5,847 nucleotides of DNA from an uncultured Clostridia bacterium (GCA_946623485.1 CAMORF010000158.1:1-5847), one strand, 5' to 3'. Positions 1-5,847 are shown, numbered from the stretch's first letter. A program made the numbers and translations. The notes: generated from the sequence alone by a model not told the origin.

Positions 1-1238
1 TGCTGATTTCAAAAATCTTTGATGCGTTTACGGATCTTTTCATGGGTAAGATCGTAGATAAGACGAATACAAAAGACGGCAAAGCCAGACCCTGGCTGCT
101 GCGCATGGTGATTCCCCTGTTTCTGGCATGCGTGCTGCTGTTCACCGTTCCGAAGAGCATGGGTGCCTTCCGCTATGTCTACGCGCTGATCACCTGTGTA
201 TTCGCTTCCGCTATTGTCTATACTGCCATTGCTGTTCCGTACTACACCATGATGGCATTCAAGACCAAGAGTTCTGAAGAGAAGGGCAAGATGGGCACCT
301 GGCGCGCAGCTGTCGGCTATGCAGTCGGCGTGGCCTGCGGCATTGGTCTGATCCCCATCACGGTGGCTCTTGGCGATGATCAGATGGCATGGGTCAAGTT
401 TGGCGTGATCCTCGGTGCGATCTCGGCGGTCTGTCTGTTTATCACCTATAAATTCTCCCGCGAGATTTATCATGACGAGGGAGAGATGGCTGAGATGGAA
501 TCCAAAGTCGGTATCGTTGAGGGCGTGAAAATGCTTCTCCACAACAAATACTGGATCATCATCACGCTTGTCGGCGTAGCTATGAATATCATGTACGGTG
601 TCATTCTGGTGGCTCCTATGTTTTACGGTTCCATCATCATGGATAACCCCGGTTTCTATTCAACAGTAAATACCGTAAACATCTTCCCCTCCGTCATCGG
701 TTTCCTGACCGTGGGTCTCTGGATCAAAAAATTCGGCCTGACCGGCACTGCAAAGATTGCCTGTGTCATCGGTGTCATTGGAAGCGTCATCCGTATGTCC
801 ATGCCGATGAATTCCGTCGTCTTCCTGGTCGGCGGTTCCCTCATGATGTATGCAACCATTCCGCTGATTTCTGTTCTCCCGGCTATGACGCTGAATACCG
901 CGGAGCAGAACATGCAGAACTATGGCGTTCGCATTACCGGCATGACGAATGCCTCCAACTCCTTCGTCGGCAAGCTTGGCGGCGGAGTGGGCGGTTCCCT
1001 GATCGGCTGGGTGCTGGGTGCGGGCGGCTACGATGCATTTCTTGCTAACGGCGGCGGAGCTGCAAACCTGACCGGTGCACTGAAAACCTCTGTTTTCGCA
1101 CTGAACACCTATATTCCGCTGGCTATGTTCATCCTCATCTTCCTGTTCCTGTTCCGGTATGACTTTGAAGAAAAACTTCCTGCCATCATCAAGGACAACG
1201 AGCGGATCGAGGCTGAGGTGCTTGCCAAGAGCAGATAA
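1..1238 (+). CDS. GPH-family (MFS_2) sugar/glycoside:cation symporter, 5' end missing
   Basis: Inner-membrane secondary transporter, probably importing a sugar or glycoside with Na+ or H+. The frame is open from base 3, so the start lies upstream; 411 codons are visible, and the family is usually about 450-500 residues, so roughly the first 1-2 helices are missing. The first visible residues carry the family signature FDAFTDLFMG followed by IVDKTNTKDGKARPWLL, the loop after helix 2. About ten hydrophobic segments follow, with a charged central loop (HDEGEMAEMESK, near bases 470-500) dividing the two six-helix halves. A glycine-rich stretch (GKLGGGVGGSLIGWVLG, near bases 970-1020) is typical of late GPH helices. 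The protein ends at TAA in a short acidic/basic tail. No PTS component is visible, so substrate should arrive unphosphorylated, which matches the GH1 enzyme downstream. The exact substrate cannot be read from sequence. Arginine codons are mostly CGN (8 of 10), unlike the genes downstream. Confidence 0.92.
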   Translation, partial: LISKIFDAFTDLFMGKIVDKTNTKDGKARPWLLRMVIPLFLACVLLFTVPKSMGAFRYVYALITCVFASAIVYTAIAVPYYTMMAFKTKSSEEKGKMGTWRAAVGYAVGVACGIGLIPITVALGDDQMAWVKFGVILGAISAVCLFITYKFSREIYHDEGEMAEMESKVGIVEGVKMLLHNKYWIIITLVGVAMNIMYGVILVAPMFYGSIIMDNPGFYSTVNTVNIFPSVIGFLTVGLWIKKFGLTGTAKIACVIGVIGSVIRMSMPMNSVVFLVGGSLMMYATIPLISVLPAMTLNTAEQNMQNYGVRITGMTNASNSFVGKLGGGVGGSLIGWVLGAGGYDAFLANGGGAANLTGALKTSVFALNTYIPLAMFILIFLFLFRYDFEEKLPAIIKDNERIEAEVLAKSR

Positions 1239-1305
1239 GAAAAAGAACGTTCGCATTCCATTCGGAACATGATGGAAGAAACCGAATAAAGCAGCGTAAG
1301 GCAAC
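1239..1305 (+). other. Spacer between transporter stop and hairpin; no confident promoter
   Basis: This is the only room for a promoter serving the oxidoreductase gene. The best candidate is TTCGGA (1261-1266) with AATAAA (1285-1290) at 18-nt spacing, which matches the sigma-A consensus poorly (about 3/6 and 4/6). An 8-bp palindrome GAACGTTC lies at 1245-1252 and could be an operator half or chance. No catabolite-repression (cre) consensus was recognised, and no small gene with a ribosome binding site is visible. Confidence 0.35.
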
Positions 1306-1338
1306 AAACAGGGATGTGATCACGGCATCCCTGTTTTT
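1306..1338 (+). terminator. Intrinsic terminator / attenuator hairpin between transporter and oxidoreductase genes
   Basis: A perfect 11-bp inverted repeat (AAACAGGGATG at 1306-1316, CATCCCTGTTT at 1326-1336) encloses a 9-nt loop and is followed by T at 1334-1338. It sits 68 nt after the transporter stop. The T run is short (five), so termination may be partial. The next ribosome binding site begins only 3 nt after the T run, so no promoter fits between hairpin and gene. Transcription of the downstream genes must therefore start upstream of, or read through, this structure. Confidence 0.8.
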
Positions 1339-1341
1339 CAA

Positions 1342-1347
1342 AAGGAG
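1342..1347 (+). promoter_or_regulatory. Ribosome binding site of the Gfo/Idh/MocA gene, next to the terminator
   Basis: AAGGAG lies 6 nt before the ATG at 1354. It begins 3 nt past the T run of the hairpin, so a transcript escaping the hairpin presents this site immediately. The site itself is not in the stem, so the hairpin should affect transcription more than ribosome access. Confidence 0.8.
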
Positions 1348-1353
1348 AGCATT

Positions 1354-2508
1354 ATGGCAAAGAAGGAAAGATATCACGTTGGGATCATTGGTGCCGGAAT
1401 GATCAGCGGAGCGTATCTTGATAATATGACATCGATGTTCGGGATCATTCAGGTTGATGCCGTCGCAAACCGCAATCTTGAAAAAGCGCAGAAGGCTGCC
1501 GCAAAGTACGGCATCAGAGCCTGCAGCATTGATGAACTTCTGGCGGATGAAGACATTGACATTGTTGTAAACCTGACGACTCCGAATGTGCATGAGGAGA
1601 TGGTAACCAGGATACTGGATGCCGGCAAGCACGCGTATACGGAAAAATGTTTTGCCCTGAATACCGAAGGGGCTGCGCGAATGTGCGCTCTTGCTGAGAA
1701 AAAAGGCCTGCTTCTGGGCTGCGCTCCGGACTCTTTTCTGTGCGGCTGGGCACAGACTGCCAGAAGGTTCATAGAGAGCGGCGCTCTTGGAACGATCACA
1801 TCCTTCGCCATAGCAGGCAACCGTGACAATGACCGCCTGCTGAGTGCCATGGATTACGCGAATAAGCCCGGAGGAGGCATCATACTTGACTATTCCGTAT
1901 ACTATCTGAACATGCTTGTTCATCTGCTCGGACCTGTCAGACGAGTAAGCTGCAATATCAAGGCGCCTTATCCGACGCATGTCAATACTTATGAACATTC
2001 CCCTCATTACGGAGAGGTTTTCGAAAGTCCGAACGAGAGCCAGTTTTACTCGCATATGGAGCTTGAAAACGGTATCTGCGGAACTTTTGCGATCAATTCA
2101 GACAGTGCGTTCTTCGACCAGACGTATTTTGCGATATACGGAAGCAGGGGAATCCTCTACCTCGGTAATCCGGACTGGTACAACGGAGATGTTTTTTTCT
2201 ATGAGAATACGGCTGACTTTGGAAAAGCATTTACTCCTGAGAGACAGCATATAGACAATCCTTTCGGCTACAACACAAACGCACGAGGGGTAGGCGTGGC
2301 CGATATGGCATACGCAATCCGTGACGGGCGGGAAATGCGCGCATCTGCGCGCAGAGCGTATCATGTGCTGGACATTCAGGAAAGTATGTTCCGAAGTCAC
2401 GAAATGAATGCGGCATTTGTGGAGGTTAAGTCCACCTGCAGCAAATCGGAGCCTTTGAAGGCGCCCGAGGATACAGACAGCTGGACGCCGGAAAGGAGTC
2501 TCATTTGA
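1354..2508 (+). CDS. Gfo/Idh/MocA-family NAD(P)-dependent oxidoreductase
   Basis: Cytoplasmic sugar or cyclitol dehydrogenase-like protein of 384 residues, within the usual family range of about 330-400. The N-terminal Rossmann fold shows VGIIGAGMIS (glycines 13 and 15) and runs to about residue 125; the C-terminal alpha/beta substrate domain follows. The usual EKP motif reads E97-K98-C99, keeping the catalytic lysine. The usual D-x-x-x-H-x-x-D motif after GGG reads D179-Y-S-V-Y183-Y-L-N186, so tyrosine replaces the expected histidine. That variant occurs in a GPYY-like subfamily, so it may be a subfamily trait rather than loss of activity. The ATG is chosen for its strong ribosome binding site and because the Rossmann strand begins 6-9 residues later. 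The stop overlaps the VOC start by 4 nt, indicating translational coupling. Likely role: oxidising or reducing a hydroxyl of a sugar, or of the glycone of a glycoside; the substrate is unknown. The C-terminal 25 or so residues are polar and probably disordered. Confidence 0.92.
   Translation: MAKKERYHVGIIGAGMISGAYLDNMTSMFGIIQVDAVANRNLEKAQKAAAKYGIRACSIDELLADEDIDIVVNLTTPNVHEEMVTRILDAGKHAYTEKCFALNTEGAARMCALAEKKGLLLGCAPDSFLCGWAQTARRFIESGALGTITSFAIAGNRDNDRLLSAMDYANKPGGGIILDYSVYYLNMLVHLLGPVRRVSCNIKAPYPTHVNTYEHSPHYGEVFESPNESQFYSHMELENGICGTFAINSDSAFFDQTYFAIYGSRGILYLGNPDWYNGDVFFYENTADFGKAFTPERQHIDNPFGYNTNARGVGVADMAYAIRDGREMRASARRAYHVLDIQESMFRSHEMNAAFVEVKSTCSKSEPLKAPEDTDSWTPERSLI
2492..2498 (+). promoter_or_regulatory. 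Ribosome binding site that fixes a TTG start for the VOC gene
   Basis: AAAGGAG lies inside the end of the preceding gene, 6 nt before the TTG at 2505. The TTG overlaps the upstream stop as TTGA. The next in-frame ATG falls about 70 codons later, which would remove the first metal-ligand histidine, so TTG is the credible start. Confidence 0.85.
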
Positions 2509-3017
2509 TCATTAAACCGAACGCACACCTGGGCTTTGTATGCAGGGATCTGGACAGGACACAGAAATTCTACGAGGATGTTCTCGGATGCAGGGAGAAA
2601 TTCACACTATACTACGGTGACCTGATTACGGCAAATGAGAACAGACTCGATCAGATCGATCCGGAAGAAGTCCGGAAATGGGAGAAATACAGAAGCGTAC
2701 GATGGATCGTATATCTTGAGTGGATGGACGGTTTCTTCATCGAGCTGTTCCATGAAGTCGGAGCTCATATCGACAATCCGTACGACCCGGAGAAATACGG
2801 ATTTACACATTACGATATTGTTGTTGACGATATTCACGCCTTTCACCGGGAACTGATCGACAAAGGCGCACAGGCGTACATTGATATTCTTCCGGCCCCG
2901 AGCATCGACCGGAATTACACAATGTGGTTCCATGATCCGGAAGGGAACCGCATCGAAGTACATGAGTATGGTCCGGAAGCGATGCAGCTTGTCGGAAGAA
3001 AGATGGAAAGGCCTTAA
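2505..3017 (+). CDS. VOC-superfamily metalloprotein (glyoxalase / epimerase / racemase-like)
   Basis: Single-chain vicinal-oxygen-chelate protein of 170 residues, with two beta-alpha-beta-beta-beta modules (about residues 5-85 and 99-157). The four expected metal ligands are all visible: H8 in HLGFVCRDL, E80 in FFIELFHE, H102 in FTHYDIVVDD and E151 in GNRIEVHEYG. This His/Glu/His/Glu set is the pattern of glyoxalase I and methylmalonyl-CoA epimerase-type enzymes, so it should bind a divalent metal and act on an enolisable or vicinal-oxygen substrate. Family members include lactoylglutathione lyases, epimerases, extradiol dioxygenases, and dihydrodaidzein racemase of equol-producing bacteria. 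The catalysed reaction cannot be told apart from sequence alone. It starts at TTG, overlaps the Gfo/Idh gene by 4 nt, and is followed after 3 nt by the GH1 gene, so it is certainly part of the same transcript. Its place between a dehydrogenase and a glycosidase suggests handling a keto or enol intermediate. Confidence 0.9.
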   Translation: MIIKPNAHLGFVCRDLDRTQKFYEDVLGCREKFTLYYGDLITANENRLDQIDPEEVRKWEKYRSVRWIVYLEWMDGFFIELFHEVGAHIDNPYDPEKYGFTHYDIVVDDIHAFHRELIDKGAQAYIDILPAPSIDRNYTMWFHDPEGNRIEVHEYGPEAMQLVGRKMERP

Positions 3018-3020
3018 GAC

Positions 3021-4367
3021 ATGAACTATACATTTCCTGAGAATTTTATTTGGGGCGTTGCGACTGCGGCGCAGCAGATCGAAGGCGGAATGAGAGAAGG
3101 CGGACGCGGACTCTCGAACTGGGATGTGTTTTCGCACATACCGGGAACCATTTCAGGCGGAGGAGTGCCGGATGTGGCATGTGATTCGTACCATCTCGTG
3201 GAGAGAGATATTGCGATGATGAAGGAACTCGGGGTCAATTCATACAGGTTTTCATTTTCATGGCCCCGTATCATTCCGGACGGCACCGGCAAGGTCAATC
3301 CTGAGGGGATCGCCTATTATAAGAAACTCCTTGCAGGTCTGAAAAAAGCCGGCATCGCTGCGAACGCCACGATGTTCCACTGGGATCTGCCCTATGCACT
3401 GCAGGTAAAGGGCGGTTTCGGCAACAGGGATATGATCAGGTGGTTTTTGAACTATGCGAAAGTCCTGCTGGACAACTTTGGAGAGGACATAGAGTACTGG
3501 GTCACATTCAACGAACCGATCGCGACGTATGTCGGCAATGCCAAAGGCTTTTTTGCTCCGGGTCTTTGCGATGAGGCATATGCGCGTCAGTGCTGCCATA
3601 ATCTTCTGGTCTGTCACGGAGAGACGGTTAAGCTTTTCCGCAGCAGGAATTATGAGAACGCGAAGATCGGCATCGTCGTCGATGTGTGGAAGCATTATCC
3701 GGCGGATCCGGACAATCCGGAGGATGCCGCTACCGCCGCACTGGCCAATGAGGCAGAGGGGTATGGGATGTATCTTCACCCGCTTTTCATTGGAGGGTAT
3801 TCGGAGTATCTGAATGCTTATATGAAAAAGCATCATGTTATGCCGGACATTATGCCGGGCGACTTTGAAACGATTCGCCAAAAAGTGGATTTTTATGGAA
3901 TGAATTTCTACAATGTGCTCATTGATGACACCACAAAGCAGCGCAGACTCGCGGAAGAACAGGGCGAAGGAGGAAATTATCAGAACCGTCCGGAGTATCA
4001 TACAGAGCTGCTTGAGCGGGTTCTCAGGGAGACCGTTGATGAATACGGGATCGACGTTCCTCTGTTCATCTCCGAAAATGGTCTGCCGCAGATCGGCATG
4101 ACAGACAGGGAAGCCATACTGGATGATCAGGAAAGGATCGATTATCTGGATAAGGTTCTGAAGACGCTGCATAAAGCAATTCAGGGCGGTATCGATGTCC
4201 GGGGATATTATCTGTGGTCATTAATGGATAATTTCGAGTGGTCGGCAGGCTATGAGCACAGATTCGGCATTTACTATACGGATTTTGAAACGCTTGAACG
4301 CATCCCGAAGAAAAGCGCCGCATGGTATTCGGTTGTGATAAGGAATAATGGAATAGTAAGGGGCTGA
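3021..4367 (+). CDS. GH1 beta-glucosidase (non-phosphorylated substrate type), cytoplasmic
   Basis: Complete glycoside hydrolase family 1 enzyme of 448 residues, the normal length for a single TIM barrel. The N-terminal signature FIWGVATAAQQIEGG is at residues 9-23. FHWDLP contains substrate-contacting H120 and W121. The acid/base is E165 in TFNEP and the nucleophile is E352 in ISENG, so the retaining mechanism is intact. The aglycone-side loop reads N404-F-E406-W407-SAGYEHRFG. The E-W pair marks glucosidases acting on unphosphorylated sugars; 6-phospho-beta-glucosidases carry a Ser/Lys/Tyr phosphate-binding loop here instead. There is no signal peptide, so hydrolysis is intracellular, after uptake by a non-PTS carrier such as the adjacent symporter. 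The gene begins 3 nt after the VOC stop with only a weak ribosome binding site (GGAAAGG, 3005-3011), implying translational coupling. Beta-glucosidase is the default call; beta-galactosidase, fucosidase or aryl-glucosidase activity is possible because GH1 enzymes are often promiscuous. Confidence 0.95.
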   Translation: MNYTFPENFIWGVATAAQQIEGGMREGGRGLSNWDVFSHIPGTISGGGVPDVACDSYHLVERDIAMMKELGVNSYRFSFSWPRIIPDGTGKVNPEGIAYYKKLLAGLKKAGIAANATMFHWDLPYALQVKGGFGNRDMIRWFLNYAKVLLDNFGEDIEYWVTFNEPIATYVGNAKGFFAPGLCDEAYARQCCHNLLVCHGETVKLFRSRNYENAKIGIVVDVWKHYPADPDNPEDAATAALANEAEGYGMYLHPLFIGGYSEYLNAYMKKHHVMPDIMPGDFETIRQKVDFYGMNFYNVLIDDTTKQRRLAEEQGEGGNYQNRPEYHTELLERVLRETVDEYGIDVPLFISENGLPQIGMTDREAILDDQERIDYLDKVLKTLHKAIQGGIDVRGYYLWSLMDNFEWSAGYEHRFGIYYTDFETLERIPKKSAAWYSVVIRNNGIVRG

Positions 4368-4376
4368 CTTATATCT

Positions 4377-4382
4377 GAGGAG
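4377..4382 (+). promoter_or_regulatory. Ribosome binding site of the truncated DUF1593-like frame
   Basis: GAGGAG lies 5 nt before the ATG at 4388. A second, out-of-frame ATG at 4384 is only 1 nt from the site and encodes only a short peptide. The preserved ribosome binding site suggests that the start of a once-normal gene is still present. Confidence 0.6.
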
Positions 4383-4387
4383 CATGA

Positions 4388-4570
4388 ATGGTGAACAAAC
4401 ATTATATACGAACCATCATCACACAGGATGGAGAAGTTGATGACCAAAATTCATTGCGTCACTTCCTGCTTTATTCTAATGAGGTGGAACTGCAGGGCAT
4501 TATTCAGACGTCCTCCAGATTTCATTGGCAGGGAGTTTTGTCAGAAGATTCTGAGGAATCACGGTTTTAA
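4388..4570 (+). pseudogene. Remnant N-terminus of a DUF1593 / nucleoside-hydrolase-like (Sde_182-type) gene
   Basis: A 60-codon frame with a proper ribosome binding site. Residues 7-49 resemble the start of DUF1593 proteins: a beta strand RTIITQDGEVDDQNSLRHF, then FLLYSNEVELQGIIQTSS and RFHWQG. The DGEVDD segment (residues 14-19) matches the metal- and ribose-binding aspartate motif of the nucleoside-hydrolase fold (DTDxGxDD in classical enzymes). Full proteins are several hundred residues long, but here the similarity stops after about residue 49. The frame then runs about 11 unrelated codons to TAA, and the next gene starts 41 nt later. The other two forward frames across 4535-4611 show no recognisable continuation, so a large internal or 3' deletion is more likely than a simple frameshift. 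An expressed 60-residue peptide is possible but should not fold as a hydrolase. The family assignment is from memory of the motif, not a search. Confidence 0.65.
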
Positions 4571-4600
4571 TCAGTATTTCCTCGGCATAGAGAGGCACGG

Positions 4601-4606
4601 AAGGAG
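4601..4606 (+). promoter_or_regulatory. Ribosome binding site of the OYE-type reductase gene
   Basis: AAGGAG lies 5 nt before the ATG at 4612 and fixes that start. It is independent of the truncated frame upstream, whose stop is about 30 nt earlier, so the reductase does not need coupling to the remnant. Confidence 0.8.
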
Positions 4607-4611
4607 ACAGT

Positions 4612-5847
4612 ATGGAAAGAAAATATCCGCATCTTTCAAGCCCTGTCACACTGGGCAGAGTAACGTTCAGAAACCGCATGTTTTCTTCTCCGATGGGAGG
4701 AACAGATATCACAGAGAATGGCTGCATCGGCCCTGGATCAAGGGCATTTTATGAGCTCAGAGCAAAGGGAGGGGCTGCAGCAGTAACAGTTTCTGAACTT
4801 ATGGTGCATCCTGAAACAGACGGATCCCAGGCATTTCATCTTGATCCTGCGCTGTGGGGCACACTTCAGAGTGCTGCTCTCTGCGCAGATGCAATCAGAC
4901 GCCATGGCGCAATTCCAAGCATAGAACTGTCACATTCCGGACAGTTTGCCGGAACATATATGACAGACAAGAGCAAGAAGGCTGAGATGGTTCAGTACGG
5001 CGTCAGTCCGAGTGTAAGAGCAGATGGCATGCAGATTCTCGAACTTAATAAGGAACAGATTTCAGAGATTATTGAGGCATACGGAAAGACCGCCGCACTT
5101 GCCAAAACAGCGGGATTTGAAATGATCATGGTGCATGGAGGACATGGCTGGCTGATCAATCAGTTCTTTTCTCCGCTGTTTAACAGGAGAACGGATGAAT
5201 ATGGAGGCAGCCTTGAGAATCGTACAAGATTTGCAGTCGAAGTGCTCAGGAGGGTAAGAGAGGCTGTTGGTCCCGGCTTCCCGATTGAATTCAGACTCAG
5301 CGGATCAGAATTTGTTCCTGACGGATATGATCTTGATGAGGGTATCAGAATAGCAAAGGTAATTGAGCCCTATATCGATCTGCTGCATGTGACCGCGGGA
5401 ACCTATCAGAAAACATTTGGCATCACACATCCTTCGATGTTTGAGGAGCATGGCAGGAATGTGTATCTTGCGGCAGAGATCAAGAAGCACGTGAAGGTTC
5501 CTGTTGCAACAATTGGAGGGCTCTCTGATCCTGAGATGATGGAAGAGATCATTGCATCAGGCAAAGCGGATGTAGTGGAAATGGCTCGTCAGCTGCTGGC
5601 AGACCATGAGTTCCCGCGTAAAATTGCAGAAGACAGAGCCGAGGACATTGTACACTGCCTGCGGTGCTTTACCTGTATGGCAGAAAGGGGCGTTACCGGT
5701 ACCCGTAAATGTACTGTCAATCCTTTCATAGGCAGAGAGACAGACGGAATGGAAGTCGTTCCTGCAGCTGTTAAGAAAAAAGTTCTGATTGCCGGTGCCG
5801 GTCCGGGAGGCCTGTATGCATCTATCACCGCAGCGAAGCGCGGTCAT
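4612..5847 (+). CDS. Old-Yellow-Enzyme-type NAD(P)H:flavin ene-reductase (FMN/[4Fe-4S]/FAD), 3' end missing
   Basis: Cytoplasmic multi-cofactor oxidoreductase of the 2,4-dienoyl-CoA reductase / trimethylamine dehydrogenase / BaiCD group, which typically reduces activated C=C bonds. The visible 412 codons run off the right edge; the family is usually about 640-680 residues. The FMN TIM barrel starts with LSSPVTLGRVTFRNRMFSSP, then ELSHSGQ (105-111) and HGGHGWLIN (175-183). A conserved NRRTDEYGGSLENR block, R228 in FRLS, and a GG phosphate-binding turn in IGGLSDPE follow. Four cysteines (349, 352, 355, 367) form the [4Fe-4S] site; the C-x2-C-x2-C spacing is like trimethylamine dehydrogenase rather than E. 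coli FadH (C-x2-C-x3-C). A Rossmann glycine motif GAGPGG (395-400) opens the FAD/NAD(P) half. W180 sits where FadH has its proton-donating tyrosine. Possible substrates are enones, enoates, flavonoid or steroid C=C bonds; context cannot decide. Arginine codons are mostly AGR (19 of 27). Confidence 0.94.
   Translation, partial: MERKYPHLSSPVTLGRVTFRNRMFSSPMGGTDITENGCIGPGSRAFYELRAKGGAAAVTVSELMVHPETDGSQAFHLDPALWGTLQSAALCADAIRRHGAIPSIELSHSGQFAGTYMTDKSKKAEMVQYGVSPSVRADGMQILELNKEQISEIIEAYGKTAALAKTAGFEMIMVHGGHGWLINQFFSPLFNRRTDEYGGSLENRTRFAVEVLRRVREAVGPGFPIEFRLSGSEFVPDGYDLDEGIRIAKVIEPYIDLLHVTAGTYQKTFGITHPSMFEEHGRNVYLAAEIKKHVKVPVATIGGLSDPEMMEEIIASGKADVVEMARQLLADHEFPRKIAEDRAEDIVHCLRCFTCMAERGVTGTRKCTVNPFIGRETDGMEVVPAAVKKKVLIAGAGPGGLYASITAAKRGH

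Noticed and set aside
1316..1323. Palindrome GTGATCAC as a regulator (CRP-like) site
   Set aside because: It is short, and it spans the end of the stem and most of the loop of the terminator hairpin; no second half-site or promoter is nearby.
1189..2055. 288-codon open frame on the minus strand crossing the transporter end and the Gfo/Idh gene
   Set aside because: It reads through the terminator region and opposite a clear Rossmann-fold gene; the protein is low in recognisable structure and rich in Arg/Ser/Cys, as expected of antisense frames.
3258..4172. 304-codon open frame on the minus strand opposite the GH1 gene
   Set aside because: It lies wholly antisense to a GH1 gene with all catalytic motifs, shows no recognisable domain, and has no convincing ribosome binding site; it is a composition shadow.
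3021..4367. 6-phospho-beta-glucosidase call for the GH1 gene
   Set aside because: The C-terminal loop has the E-W pair and lacks the Ser/Lys/Tyr phosphate-binding residues, and no PTS gene is in view.
4547..4568. Small hairpin GATTC-TGAG-GAATC followed by TTTT, as a possible terminator before the OYE gene
   Set aside because: The stem is only 5 bp and AT-rich, and the T run is offset by 4 nt (ACGG); too weak to call.
4538..4571. TTGTCA ... TTTAAT as a promoter for the OYE gene
   Set aside because: The spacing is 22 nt, too long for a sigma-70/sigma-A promoter; no better -10 box fits at 16-18 nt.
4428..4754. 108-codon + strand frame overlapping the DUF1593 remnant and the OYE start
   Set aside because: It overlaps the well-supported OYE start by more than 140 nt in another frame and has no similarity I recognise; its stretch after 4535 was considered as a frameshifted DUF1593 continuation but does not resemble it.

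Overview
The window carries one co-directional catabolic locus, entirely on the + strand. Moderate GC, strong AGGAG-type ribosome binding sites, a TTG start, tightly packed genes and an iron-sulfur flavin ene-reductase suggest an anaerobic Bacillota bacterium, probably a gut Clostridia (Lachnospiraceae-like). This placement is inferred from style and gene content; no marker gene is present.

Layout: (1) bases 1-1238, 3' part of a GPH/MFS_2-type sugar or glycoside:cation symporter, cut by the left edge; (2) 1239-1353, a spacer with a strong intrinsic-terminator-like hairpin that runs almost into the next ribosome binding site; (3) 1354-2508, a Gfo/Idh/MocA NAD(P)-dependent oxidoreductase with a variant active-site motif; (4) 2505-3017, a VOC (glyoxalase-fold) metalloprotein starting at TTG and overlapping the previous stop by 4 nt; (5) 3021-4367, a complete cytoplasmic GH1 beta-glucosidase of the non-phosphorylated-substrate type; (6) 4388-4570, a short reading frame that looks like the leftover N-terminus of a DUF1593 (nucleoside-hydrolase-like, Sde_182 type) gene; (7) 4612-5847, an Old-Yellow-Enzyme-type FMN/[4Fe-4S]/FAD NAD(P)H:flavin oxidoreductase, cut by the right edge.

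Working model (inference): a glycoside enters unphosphorylated through the symporter. The sugar is released in the cytoplasm by the GH1 enzyme, possibly with oxidation or epimerisation by the Gfo/Idh and VOC proteins. The aglycone or an enone intermediate may then be reduced by the ene-reductase. A VOC protein, a trifunctional OYE reductase and a beta-glucosidase together recall bacterial isoflavone metabolism, where daidzein reductase is OYE-type and dihydrodaidzein racemase is VOC-type. The substrate cannot be fixed from this sequence. No tRNA, rRNA, CRISPR, insertion sequence or attachment site was seen, and the minus strand shows no convincing gene.
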